This document shows, one piece after another, positions 24,975-33,873 of a stretch of DNA of 64,000 nucleotides. The position numbers and the translations under genes were made by a program. Under the pieces are notes generated by a model. That model saw only the letters and a program-made list of their open reading frames with translations. It did no database searches and was not told the origin of the DNA. This DNA is from Afipia birgiae 34632 (GTDB lineage: Bacteria; Pseudomonadota; Alphaproteobacteria; Rhizobiales; Xanthobacteraceae), in contig NZ_HG326655.1 in NCBI RefSeq assembly GCF_000308295.2, positions 5,698 to 69,697 on the forward strand. The letters run 5' to 3'. Each line of letters starts with the position of its first letter. Position 1 is the first letter of the stretch.

Positions 24975-27659
24975 ATGGAGCTCTTCTTCGGGATCGCAGC
25001 GGACGGACGAACCTACCCCGATGCACCTGCACCGGGCGGTGCCGTGGACATCGCGATCGTCGGTCCTGCGGGACTGACGGAGGCGTTAGAGGTGCAACTC
25101 GGGCTTGCCGGCCCAGCCGCATCACCCGCGGTTCGGATAGCGGCCTATGTCGCAAAGATCCGGGCCGCCGGTGCCGCACCGCGCTTCTGGTCGGATTCCT
25201 TTTCTAAGGATCCCTGGTCGACTGCGATCGAAGTTCTCTCTCTGCGCGACGTCCTCGTCGCCGGCGGCTGGGCGCGCGTTCCCGTGGGTGTCCAACGGAT
25301 CGACGATCTCGTCGAGGTCGAGAACAATGGAGCTACGCTACCTTGGGGACTCGCCGATCGTGCGGCGGCCCTGCTACCTGCATTGTCGTCACGGCCGGGG
25401 CTGCGGCTCGTCAAACTCTCTCTTCTCGAGTCCAGAGCCGCACTCCCACCGTTATGGCATCGAGTGATGGACGCTCTCGAAGCTGCAGGCGTAACGATCG
25501 TCGAGCACGCTGGCCGTATGCCCGCCATAGACGGCACGGATCTTCGGCGGCTGCAGACGGCTTTGGACGGCAATATGCCCGAGCCCCTCGTCGGCGATGG
25601 TACCGTGGTGCTCGTAGAAGCCGACACCGCACTAATGGCGGCCGAAGCTGTGGCAGATTGGCTGGCCGCCGGGCCGACAGCATCGTTGGAGGGAACGGTC
25701 GTGTTGGCCCCTGATGGTGACACCGCTCTTCTGGATGGAGTGCTGCACTCAAGGGCGCTACCCGCCCTCGGCCTTTCCAGTCGTTCTCCTTGGCGTGGAG
25801 CACTGCAGGTCCTGCCGCTGGCGTTTGCCGTGGCTTGGCGACCGTTCGATCCCAAAGCCCTCCTAAACCTGCTGATGCTGCCACGGCCTCCCATGCCTCG
25901 TTTTGCGTCCGGACGCCTCGCGCGTGCACTTACCACCGAGCCGGGCCTCGACGGCCGCGCCTGGACTTCAGCTTGGGAGGATATTCGGGCGCGGGCGCTG
26001 GAGATGAACATCGATGCTGGCGACAAGGCTGCGGCAAAAGCCGATGCTCAAGTGGCCAGATGGCGCAGCTGGACGGCTGGCGCACAATTCGATCGTAAGA
26101 CCGGCATGCCGGTGACGGAAGCACGCCAGATCGCGGGACGCGTGGCGGCCTGGGCCATGGAGGCCGACGCCGGCACCGGAGATCCGCTGTTGCTGGCAGT
26201 GGCCGGCGCGGCTCGCGCCCTTTCAGAAGCGCTTGACCACCTTGAACAGGAGACGCTGCCCGCTTTGCTGTTAGAGCGAATTCTCGGACAAGTTCTCGCC
26301 GACGGGGTCCAAAATCCCTCGCACTGGCCGGAAGAAGGCGGGTTGAGGGCGATTCGCGCTCCCGGTGCATTGTGGAATGGAGCTCCAAGGGTCATCTGGT
26401 GGAGCTTCGTGGGCCCTGGCGAGAGGGTATCGCACCATCCTTGGAGCGCTGCGGAGCTGGCGGCTTTGGAAGTCGCGGGCGTTCGATTGGAAACCTCAGC
26501 CGCCGCTTCCAGTCGCATCGCGACGAGTTACGCAGAAGTTCTACAGCGAACATCGGAGCAAGTGCTGCTCGTGCGTCCAGCGCTTTCCCGGACAGATCGA
26601 ACGGTGGCTCATCCACTGGCCCACCAGCTTCGCCCGATACTCAAGGATGCTGCCCAGGGTGTGTTCTTCCGCGCGGAGCGATTGCTGCACGAAGGTGACG
26701 TGAAGCTTGCGAACCGCATCTTGGTCCGTCAGCCTCAGGAGACGCTATATCCTCCAATCGGGCGCGCAGCGTGGAACGTGCCGGCGTCGGCCGTGACCCG
26801 CCTCAAGGGTCGCCGCGAAAGCGCCACCTCCTTGGGGCGATTGGTCAAGTGCCAGCTTGCTTGGTTGGTCCAGGACGTTCTCTCACTCCGATCAGGCGCC
26901 TTCGCCGAGATACCCGGGCCGGACCAACTCTTCGGCAATCTGGCGCATGAGATCGCCCGAAGGCTCCTACTGCCCGGCGCCCCGCCGCCCCTCGACGGAC
27001 TGCGCGGCGCTGCTGCCGAATTGTTCGAAAGGTTATTGCCGCAGATGGCTGCGCTCCTGCAGCAGCCAGAGTATGCAGGCGAACTGGCAGCCGCGCGCGT
27101 GCTCGTGCCCTCTGCCTTGGAATCACTTGTCGGGCTACTTCACGATCGTGGGCTAGAAGTGGTCGGTACCGAGGTCGATCGCGAAGCGGACGTTGGCGAC
27201 CTCGCATTGCGTGGACGTCTCGACATTCTAGTGCGTCGGGAAACCCTGTCCGCTGTCCTCGATCTCAAATGGACGCGCTCTGAACGTCGATACCGCGAGG
27301 AGATCGTCGAGGGGAGAGCGTTACAGCTCGCTGTCTACCGCGGCATCGCGGGCACCGAGGGCAAGGTAAGCGATGGCGGCTATTTCCTGCTCCGCCAGCG
27401 GCGCATTCTCGCTCCTGTCGGCTCGATACTGGCAGACGACGCGTTGGAAGCCAGCAGAACCGAGACCGAAACGTTGCATCTGCTAGGCTCCGACTGGGCG
27501 ATATGGCGCGATCTCGCGAGTAAAGGAATTGTTCTGGCGGCTGGCGTGGAGGGTGCCGCCGATCGCCGGCCCGTTGAACTCGGGTTCGAGCCCGCTACCG
27601 AACCCTGTCGCTTTTGCGACCTGACCAACCTTTGCCGCGTAAACGTGGAGACGCTCTGA
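24975..27659 (+). CDS. AddB-like PD-(D/E)XK nuclease with Fe-S cysteines
   Basis: The 894-residue protein has a degenerate helicase-like N-terminal half and a C-terminal nuclease. A histidine in GNLAHEIARRL (H658), RGRLDIL (D750), LDLKW (D763, K765) and QLAVYRG form the PD-(D/E)XK set. Four cysteines fit the AddB iron-sulphur pattern: C626 in LVKCQLAW, then C878, C881 and C887 in CRFCDLTNLC. No clear Walker A motif is present. The stop overlaps the start of the next gene (TGATG). It probably forms an AddAB-type end-processing complex with that protein. Confidence 0.83.
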   Translation: MELFFGIAADGRTYPDAPAPGGAVDIAIVGPAGLTEALEVQLGLAGPAASPAVRIAAYVAKIRAAGAAPRFWSDSFSKDPWSTAIEVLSLRDVLVAGGWARVPVGVQRIDDLVEVENNGATLPWGLADRAAALLPALSSRPGLRLVKLSLLESRAALPPLWHRVMDALEAAGVTIVEHAGRMPAIDGTDLRRLQTALDGNMPEPLVGDGTVVLVEADTALMAAEAVADWLAAGPTASLEGTVVLAPDGDTALLDGVLHSRALPALGLSSRSPWRGALQVLPLAFAVAWRPFDPKALLNLLMLPRPPMPRFASGRLARALTTEPGLDGRAWTSAWEDIRARALEMNIDAGDKAAAKADAQVARWRSWTAGAQFDRKTGMPVTEARQIAGRVAAWAMEADAGTGDPLLLAVAGAARALSEALDHLEQETLPALLLERILGQVLADGVQNPSHWPEEGGLRAIRAPGALWNGAPRVIWWSFVGPGERVSHHPWSAAELAALEVAGVRLETSAAASSRIATSYAEVLQRTSEQVLLVRPALSRTDRTVAHPLAHQLRPILKDAAQGVFFRAERLLHEGDVKLANRILVRQPQETLYPPIGRAAWNVPASAVTRLKGRRESATSLGRLVKCQLAWLVQDVLSLRSGAFAEIPGPDQLFGNLAHEIARRLLLPGAPPPLDGLRGAAAELFERLLPQMAALLQQPEYAGELAAARVLVPSALESLVGLLHDRGLEVVGTEVDREADVGDLALRGRLDILVRRETLSAVLDLKWTRSERRYREEIVEGRALQLAVYRGIAGTEGKVSDGGYFLLRQRRILAPVGSILADDALEASRTETETLHLLGSDWAIWRDLASKGIVLAAGVEGAADRRPVELGFEPATEPCRFCDLTNLCRVNVETL

Positions 27660-30600
27660 TGCCCATCAAGCTCCAGGCCATCACAGCCTCTGCGGGTGCT
27701 GGCAAGACTACGCGGATCGTGCGCGATATCGCCGAGGAGGTGGCTTCCCGTCCCCCCGAGGAGGTCCTCGCGACCACGTTTACGATCAAAGCAGCCGACG
27801 AACTGGTAGAGCGCGCCCGCGCTGAACTCTTTCTTCGTGGGCAGGCATCATCCGCCGCCCGCTTGCTCGGCGCGCGTTTCGGAACAGTCAATGCTGTATG
27901 CGGTCAGATCGTGGCTGAGTTCGCACTCGACCTCGGCCGCTCCCCATCCACCGCGGTAATCGGACAGGCCAACGAATCCCTTACATTCTCGATATCGGCC
28001 GATGCAGCGATCGCTGAACACGCACCTACGCTCAATCGGCTCGCGGATCTCTTCGGACACAACGATCCTCAGCCTCCAGGCACCGAAGGGCCCGATTGGC
28101 GGCGCACGGTGCGCACGATCCTTACCTTGGCTCGAGCGAATGGCATCGCCGCAAGCGATCTAGCCGACTCCGCGGAGCGATCCGCAACGACTTTTCTCGA
28201 GCTTATGCCGCCTTCTTCGGGTGCTGCAGACAAGCTCGACAATGAACTGCTTACGGCTCTTGCAGACGCAGTGGCCGCCCGTCCCGCGATTGCGAGCGCC
28301 ACCGCAGCCAAGGATTTACAGACGATCCGATCTGCCCACCAACGCGCGAGCAGAGGTGAGCAGCTTCCGTGGTCGCTTTGGGCCAGGCTGACGAAAGTGT
28401 CGTGTGCGCCAACGAAGGATGGCCGCGCCTACCGCGATGCATTGGCTGCTCTCGTGGCGGCCGCAGGGCGGCATGCAGGTCACCCCACGCTACGCGACGA
28501 CGCGGAGAAATTCATCCGTACCATCTTCGCGTGCGCCGCCGATGCTTTGGAGGCTTACCAAAGCTGGAAGGCTGAGCGCGGCCTCGTCGATTTCACTGAC
28601 CAAGAAGCCCTTGCCTTGCAAGTCCTGAAGAATCCCTCTTTGGCGGGTCGTCTGCGCGAACGTGTGGGACGGGTATTCGTCGACGAATTCCAGGACTCCA
28701 GTCCCCTTCAGGTGGCTGTTTTCAAGGCTTTGAGCGACATAGTCGAGGCAAGCACGTGGGTCGGCGATCCAAAGCAGGCGATCTACGGCTTCCGCGGTTC
28801 GGATACTAATCTCACCCAAGCTGCCTTCGTGGGCGCAGGTGACGATGCCGATAACGTCCTTTCCATATCGTGGCGCAGTCGGCCGGGAATCGTCGATTTC
28901 GCAAACGCAATGTTCGGCCCAGCTTTCGAACGAATGGGGTTGCCGGCAGCGCAGCACGCGTTCTCAGGTGCCGCCCGCTCGGACGTTGGCTTCGACCGCC
29001 ACCCGCTGGCTTGGTGGCCTCTGGCGGGCAAGGCATCGGAACAGGCCGATGCATTGACGGTCGGACTGCGATCGGCGCTCGAGGCCGGCGGTGATTGGCT
29101 CGTGGGGGAGAATGGCGGGGACCACCGGCCACTGCTGGCGGGCGATATCGCCGTCCTCTGCCGAAGCAACCCCGACGTGACGCGCTTCGCCGCAGCTCTC
29201 GGTCGAGCAGGTTTGCCGGTCGCAGTGGAGCGCTCCGGACTGGCGCGAACACCGCACATCGAATTGGTGTTGGCAGCTTGTCGTTGGATCGCGGACACAA
29301 GCGACCGGCTTGCACTCGCCGAGATGGCTCGCTTCTTTTCGAATGATCCGGAATCAGAGGCTTGGCTTATGGCCGCGGCAGATGACGAGCCCGACGCAGC
29401 GTTGCGTACCCACGTCCCCGTTGCGGATTCACTGGTGCAACTCAGAGCGCAGCTTCTGAATCTCACGCCCGCCGAAGTGGTAGACGCAGTGCTGGCATTA
29501 CCTCCTGTAATTAGTCGTATCGAGGCTTGGGGCGACCACCCGATTCGCCTGGACGATCTTGAGGCACTGCGAGGCTTCGCGGGCGCTTACGAGGAGGAGT
29601 GTGCAGCTTCGGGCATGCCGGCCACGCTTCAAGGTCTGCTCACGGCCATTTCGGATGCCGATCCGAAGCGACCGCCAAGCCTCGCGGCAAACGCTATCCA
29701 AGTGATGACCTATCATGGCGCCAAGGGACTAGAATGGCCGATGACGGTCATGACGGGTCTGACCTGGGAGCCGCGGGCGCGTCTGTACGAGCCGGTTGCC
29801 GAGACCGAAGCTGCTCTGGATTGGACCAATCCGCTCAAGGGACGCTGGATACGCTATTGGCCGTGGCCGTATGGCTTGTCCGGTAAGGACGGCGCTCTCG
29901 GCGCCGCGGCTGCCGCCTCACCGTTGGGCCAGGCTGCATGGGAGAAGGCGGTACATGAAGACACCCGACTTCTCTACGTTGGCGTGACCCGCGCTCGCGA
30001 CTACCTGGTTTTCGCTCCGCCGGCGAAAGGATCGCTGAACTGGCTCAAGGTGCTCGACGCTCCCGATGCGGACGCTCACGTGCTTCCTCCCGCCGAGGAC
30101 GAAAACTTGATTGGCGTCGGGAGCGAAACATTCCTTGCGGATGTTCGCCTTCTCGCTGCGGATGCCTCGCCTGAGGAGCGATATCCAGATCCGACCTTCG
30201 TCCGGTCAAAAGTCGGGGACACGCCGCTGCCGCGCAAACCGCTATTCATCCGCCCTTCCGCCGCCGAAGGTAGCGATTGGTTTGTGTCCGAAAGGACAAC
30301 ACTCGGAGACCGACTCCCCATCGACGGCATTGCCGACTTCGCAACGCTCGGCGAAGCCCTGCATGCCATTCTAGCCTACGATGATCCGGCACGTCCGACC
30401 GAAACGCGGATTACGGATGCAAAGGCCACCCTTGATCGCTGGCGAGTGACGGGCTTCAGCGCTAAGGATGCGCTGACAGCTTCAGATCGCCTTCACACCA
30501 AACTTGCTGTTCTTTGGCCCGGTGCAAAGTTACGGCGGGAGGCCCCCGTCACTGCGCGGATAGGTCGGCAACTAATTCAGGGTCGGATAGATCTCCTAGT

Positions 30601-30805
30601 GGAAACGAACGAGACAACGGCAATCATCGATCACAAGAGTTTCCCGGGACGATTCGAGCAATGGGAGGCTAAGGCGCTTCAATATGCGCCACAAGTCGCG
30701 CTCTACGGAGAGGCAGTGAAAGCCGCCTCAGGGCGCTCCTGCGACCACCTCTTCGTCCATATGCCCGTTGTCGGAGCCTTGCTCCGGCTTGCCCGATCCA
30801 TGTGA
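27659..30805 (+). CDS. AddA/RecB-like UvrD helicase with C-terminal nuclease
   Basis: The 1048-residue protein has Walker A ASAGAGKTTR (residues 10-19), Walker B VDEFQD (341-346), VGDPKQAIYGFRG, motif V TYHGAKGLEWP and motif VI LLYVGVTRARD. The C-terminal PD-(D/E)XK site is GRIDLL (D978), IIDHKS (D991, K993) and LQYAPQVALY. I chose the ATG at 27659, which overlaps the AddB-like stop; a start 15 codons earlier would run far into the upstream gene. It lies in an accessory region and so probably serves the island module rather than the housekeeping AddAB role. Confidence 0.88.
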   Translation: MPIKLQAITASAGAGKTTRIVRDIAEEVASRPPEEVLATTFTIKAADELVERARAELFLRGQASSAARLLGARFGTVNAVCGQIVAEFALDLGRSPSTAVIGQANESLTFSISADAAIAEHAPTLNRLADLFGHNDPQPPGTEGPDWRRTVRTILTLARANGIAASDLADSAERSATTFLELMPPSSGAADKLDNELLTALADAVAARPAIASATAAKDLQTIRSAHQRASRGEQLPWSLWARLTKVSCAPTKDGRAYRDALAALVAAAGRHAGHPTLRDDAEKFIRTIFACAADALEAYQSWKAERGLVDFTDQEALALQVLKNPSLAGRLRERVGRVFVDEFQDSSPLQVAVFKALSDIVEASTWVGDPKQAIYGFRGSDTNLTQAAFVGAGDDADNVLSISWRSRPGIVDFANAMFGPAFERMGLPAAQHAFSGAARSDVGFDRHPLAWWPLAGKASEQADALTVGLRSALEAGGDWLVGENGGDHRPLLAGDIAVLCRSNPDVTRFAAALGRAGLPVAVERSGLARTPHIELVLAACRWIADTSDRLALAEMARFFSNDPESEAWLMAAADDEPDAALRTHVPVADSLVQLRAQLLNLTPAEVVDAVLALPPVISRIEAWGDHPIRLDDLEALRGFAGAYEEECAASGMPATLQGLLTAISDADPKRPPSLAANAIQVMTYHGAKGLEWPMTVMTGLTWEPRARLYEPVAETEAALDWTNPLKGRWIRYWPWPYGLSGKDGALGAAAAASPLGQAAWEKAVHEDTRLLYVGVTRARDYLVFAPPAKGSLNWLKVLDAPDADAHVLPPAEDENLIGVGSETFLADVRLLAADASPEERYPDPTFVRSKVGDTPLPRKPLFIRPSAAEGSDWFVSERTTLGDRLPIDGIADFATLGEALHAILAYDDPARPTETRITDAKATLDRWRVTGFSAKDALTASDRLHTKLAVLWPGAKLRREAPVTARIGRQLIQGRIDLLVETNETTAIIDHKSFPGRFEQWEAKALQYAPQVALYGEAVKAASGRSCDHLFVHMPVVGALLRLARSM

Positions 30806-31182
30806 AGAGTTGCGAAGGAAGGCGATGGTTCGGGCAACGCCCTGCTCAGATGAACTTGGACCGGCGCAACTAAGCCGACGACATTCGCACAAAATTTCCG
30901 TGCAATGTGCTCAGTCGTGATCATCGTTCTCATCTCTCAGCGATACGGCCAAGCGCCGGTATGTTTTGCCGAGGGCTTCAGGCTACGCTGAGCAGCAAGC
31001 CGCTTTCGCAGCCCTAAGAAATTTGCAGGATTTCTCGAAGACCGAAATGCTCGGCGAAGAGGCAGCATTTGGAGCCGCATTGGCTTCTCTCGCGCGGGCT
31101 CGCCGAAGCTCGCGATGTCCGTCTACCGTCGTATAAATCTACGGTTCGAACTTCCGGTCGAATTTTTGCTTCGGAAGCGTCC
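30806..31182. other. Gap between the nuclease arm and the HTH pair
   Basis: No supported gene. One forward frame near 30930-31130 reads RRYVLPRASGYAEQQAAFAA and looks protein-like but has no start codon, so it may be a remnant. Confidence 0.35.
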
Positions 31183-31704
31183 TCAATAAGTAAGCTGCTT
31201 TGAAGTCTCAGGCTCCTCTTGAGCCTCACTGGCCACTTCGGGCGATCGTGCGATAACCCTAAGATAAGCCTGAACGGCACTATCAGGCTTACGCCGCTTT
31301 CGCTCCCAATTCTGCAACGTGTCCAAGTCAATCGCGAACCGGAGCGCGAATTGCTCCTGAGTCAACTTAAGCCTGTCGCGAAGAGCACGGATATCGATTT
31401 CATAGCTCGCAACAGCTCTCGCTTCGATGCCGAACTCGGCAAGTTCAGCCAATAACTGATTCCGACTCTCCACCTTCGGAAGTTCAAGGACGGTCCGACC
31501 GGTAGCAATCATTTCTTCAACCGTCCTCTTGGCGCGGAGCATCGGTACGCCCCGGCGAGCCAGAGACACGGTTGCCGATATCGCGTTAATCCTACGGCCG
31601 GTGGTCGGACGCAGGGATATGACTGCGGGAGAACCTGAGCTTACCGGGGACACGACCCGGACCGGCCCCAGACGTTCGAGACGTTCCTTGAACGACGAGT
31701 TCAT
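31183..31704 (-). CDS. XRE-type HTH protein, antitoxin-like
   Basis: The 173-residue protein has an N-terminal segment ending PMLRAKRTVEEMIATGRTVLELP. A helix-turn-helix of the MqsA/HigA kind follows (IRALRDRLKLTQEQFALRFAIDLDTLQNWERKRRKPDS, about residues 105-143). Such proteins act as antitoxins or autorepressors. It overlaps the upstream gene at 31592-31945 by 113 bases in another frame. A downstream in-frame ATG at 31542 would avoid the overlap but lose the conserved N-terminal part, so I keep 31704. Confidence 0.75.
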   Translation of the reverse strand: MNSSFKERLERLGPVRVVSPVSSGSPAVISLRPTTGRRINAISATVSLARRGVPMLRAKRTVEEMIATGRTVLELPKVESRNQLLAELAEFGIEARAVASYEIDIRALRDRLKLTQEQFALRFAIDLDTLQNWERKRRKPDSAVQAYLRVIARSPEVASEAQEEPETSKQLTY

Positions 31705-31945
31705 CGTAATCCATCCTTTCCATCACGAACTGGGCCAACATCTTTAGATTGGCACGACCGATTACTCCCGCACCGGCATCAGAATGAATGTTGAAGCCAT
31801 CGAGAATTAGCGTTCGTCCTTCTTCTCTGGGCTCCGCCATAACGAAAATTCGACCCTGCGGAGTTCCTATGACGACCGTGATAACCTGTTCGAAGGTGGC
31901 GTCGGCGTCGATTTCAAACGTAACGTCGACAGCATTCCAAGTCAT
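31592..31945 (-). CDS. Small protein paired with the HTH gene, possible toxin
   Basis: The 117-residue protein, MTWNAVDVTFEIDADATFEQ..., contains GRTLILDGFNIHSDAGAGVIGRANL and ends with a basic tail (TSGAGPGRVPGKLRFSR). I know no characterised family, but the layout of a small protein followed by an overlapping HTH gene is that of type II toxin-antitoxin loci. No RNase or kinase motif is visible. A promoter-like element lies directly upstream, so close that the start may be leaderless or mis-set. Confidence 0.5.
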   Translation of the reverse strand: MTWNAVDVTFEIDADATFEQVITVVIGTPQGRIFVMAEPREEGRTLILDGFNIHSDAGAGVIGRANLKMLAQFVMERMDYDELVVQGTSRTSGAGPGRVPGKLRFSRSHIPASDHRP

Positions 31946-31946
31946 T

Positions 31947-31975
31947 TATATACGCCATTGACCGGGTGATTTCAA
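31947..31975 (-). promoter_or_regulatory. Sigma70-like promoter for the HTH pair
   Basis: On the minus strand TTGAAA (31970-31975) is followed after exactly 17 bases by TATATA (31947-31952), near the consensus. The -10 box ends one base before the ATG at 31945, so transcription would begin inside the annotated gene. Either the start codon is further in or the promoter match is chance. Confidence 0.4.
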
Positions 31976-32435
31976 TGATCCGTACAGGCAAATTGCGCAA
32001 GTTCGAAGCACTAGGTGCCCACGTATCTTTGCCGACACCGGAATCGCCAAGAGCCCGCGCCCAACTGCTAAGACAGCACGACCAGTACATTGAACAATCC
32101 GAACTCCAGAGCGAGGTAAAGAGAACAAAGGAGCAGGCTGGCGTATCAGGCCCCACTCTTTCTCCCGCTCCCCTTGCGCAAGCGAATCCTTCAATCCGCG
32201 CTCTCAAGCAAGTCGGCTTCTTGGCCTCAGCGTCCTCGCACCCGCGACCCTCACGTCCTCATTCGCCCAAGTATCCGCTACTCAGCCGAAGCTAGGAAAA
32301 CGGCACCTCGTGTAAGGCCTTGGAATATCTAAGGATCGTATTGGAATCCTTCGGCGCAGACGGCCAGCAACGTGGTACGAAGCGTGGTACGGAAGGAAAG
32401 AAAAAAGCGGAAGGCGCAAAAACACGCTATTTTAT
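31976..32435. other. Island edge next to tRNA-Met
   Basis: A 103-110 residue plus-strand frame (from about 31966, MIRTGKLRKFEALG after an internal Met) covers much of this stretch but resembles nothing I know. The rest is non-coding. This is where a recombination site facing the tRNA 3' end would lie. Confidence 0.35.
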
Positions 32436-32512
32436 TGGTAGCGAGAGAGGGACTCGAACCCCCGACCCCAGGATTATGATTCCCGTGCTCTAACCAGCTG
32501 AGCTACCTCGCC
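32436..32512 (-). tRNA. tRNA-Met (CAT anticodon)
   Basis: On the minus strand the 77 bases fold as a full cloverleaf: GGTAGCTCAGCTGGTTAGAGC D-arm, anticodon loop ATCATAA with CAT, T-arm with TTCGAGT, and encoded CCA. The acceptor stem opens with a G-U pair, so it is not an initiator tRNA. It could be elongator Met or an Ile-CAT tRNA; modification cannot be read from DNA. Its 3' end faces the accessory region to the left. Confidence 0.93.
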
Positions 32513-32659
32513 GCACGCTCGAACCGCCTTCGCGGTCGCGAACGGCGGCATATAAGAAGTCACCCAAATGCCTGTCAAGCAATGACGGCACCTGGCCCGA
32601 TCTGATTGGTTTTTCAGGCGCAATAGCCCGCAAAGAACCGCCCCGGGGCGGGGAAAACC

Positions 32660-33028
32660 TTATTTTGGCCGCACCGAGGGATCGCCGCCGGGGCTGCCGG
32701 GGGGCGGAATCACCTTCATCGCGCCACCTTGCGGGGTCGGCGCATGCATTTCGGGATCGACACCGGGCGGCGGACACAGCACGCCATCGGATTTCGCCAA
32801 CCGGTCGCCCAGCGATTCCGGCGCGCGGCCGGTGGTGGTGCCGCGCGGAGCGACCGTCCCTTCATGCGGAACCGCCTCGGTCGGCACACAGTTTGTTGTC
32901 GCACGATCCGGACTCGGCGGAGCGGTTTGGGCTTGCGGTGTCGAAGGCGCAGGCGGCGCCTGCGCAAAACTCACCGCAGGCAACAGCACCAACGCGGCAC
33001 TCATCGCTATCGGGATTTTCTTTGTCAT
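32660..33028 (-). CDS. Secreted proline-rich protein
   Basis: A 122-residue protein with a signal peptide (MTKKIPIAMSAALVLLPAVSFAQA) and a mature part rich in proline, alanine and threonine, including CVPTEAVPHEGTV and a PPPGSPGGDP end. The chosen ATG at 33028 gives a normal signal peptide; a longer frame does not. It is likely periplasmic. I recognise no domain. Confidence 0.6.
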   Translation of the reverse strand: MTKKIPIAMSAALVLLPAVSFAQAPPAPSTPQAQTAPPSPDRATTNCVPTEAVPHEGTVAPRGTTTGRAPESLGDRLAKSDGVLCPPPGVDPEMHAPTPQGGAMKVIPPPGSPGGDPSVRPK

Positions 33029-33153
33029 GCTGGGAAAACGGCGCAGCAGCGCGGATGTTCCCTGCGGCATGATCCCTAGAGGGGAACCGGTTTCGGATCA
33101 GATCACGCCGGGCAAAACAACCGGCAACGCACCTGATGAAGCCAGCCTGGCTT

Positions 33154-33792
33154 TCAGCTTTTCCGGTATCGGATCAGCGAGAAATGTCCCATCGGCGCCA
33201 TCGGGCGGCGCTCCACCAGTGTCACGCCGCCATGTTTGGCCGCCCAGTTCACCAGCCGCGCCCATGGAAATTCCGGCCGCCAGCCGAGCCTGCGCGCCAG
33301 TGGCGCAAAGCACATCTCGAAGACTTTGCGTGGACCGCTTTCCGCGCCGATGTGGTTGACCAGAATGAGTTCACCGCCCGGCTTCAGCACACGCATGAAA
33401 TCATCGAGCGTCGCTTCGGGATCGGGCACCGCGGTAATGACGTACTGCGCCACCACCGCATCGAACGCACCGTCCGGAAACGCGAGATTCTTCGCATCCA
33501 TCACCGACAGCGTTTCGACATTGGTGAGGTTCTGCGCACGCACCCGCTCCTGCGCCTTGCGCAGCATCGGCTCGGAAATGTCGACGCCATGCAGCTTCGT
33601 GCTGCGCGAATAATCCGACAGCGACAGTCCGGTGCCGACGCCGACATCGAGCACACGCCCGCCGATTGCGTCGGCAACCGCGATGGTGGATTTGCGGCCT
33701 TCGTCAAAAACCTTGCCGAACACCATGTCGTAGACCGGCGCCCACGCGGCATAGGCTTTCGCCACTCCGGCCCGATCGATGTCGTTGGTCAT
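33154..33792 (-). CDS. pmtA: Phosphatidylethanolamine N-methyltransferase (PmtA type)
   Basis: The 212-residue class I SAM-dependent methyltransferase has VLDVGVGTGLSLS (SAM motif I, about residues 48-60), GVDISEPML (motif post I) and VLKPGGELILVNHI. The opening YAAWAPVYDMVFGKVFDEGR is typical of the alphaproteobacterial PmtA enzymes that make phosphatidylcholine by three methylations of phosphatidylethanolamine. Length fits. It is followed 81 bases upstream by mnmA on the same strand. Confidence 0.85.
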   Translation of the reverse strand: MTNDIDRAGVAKAYAAWAPVYDMVFGKVFDEGRKSTIAVADAIGGRVLDVGVGTGLSLSDYSRSTKLHGVDISEPMLRKAQERVRAQNLTNVETLSVMDAKNLAFPDGAFDAVVAQYVITAVPDPEATLDDFMRVLKPGGELILVNHIGAESGPRKVFEMCFAPLARRLGWRPEFPWARLVNWAAKHGGVTLVERRPMAPMGHFSLIRYRKS

Positions 33793-33873
33793 GTCCCGCC
33801 CTGTTACGCAATACTTGTTATTGTTCCGGCACGATCCGCGCCGGAAGTCTTTCCATTCTTGGAGGATTAGGAG

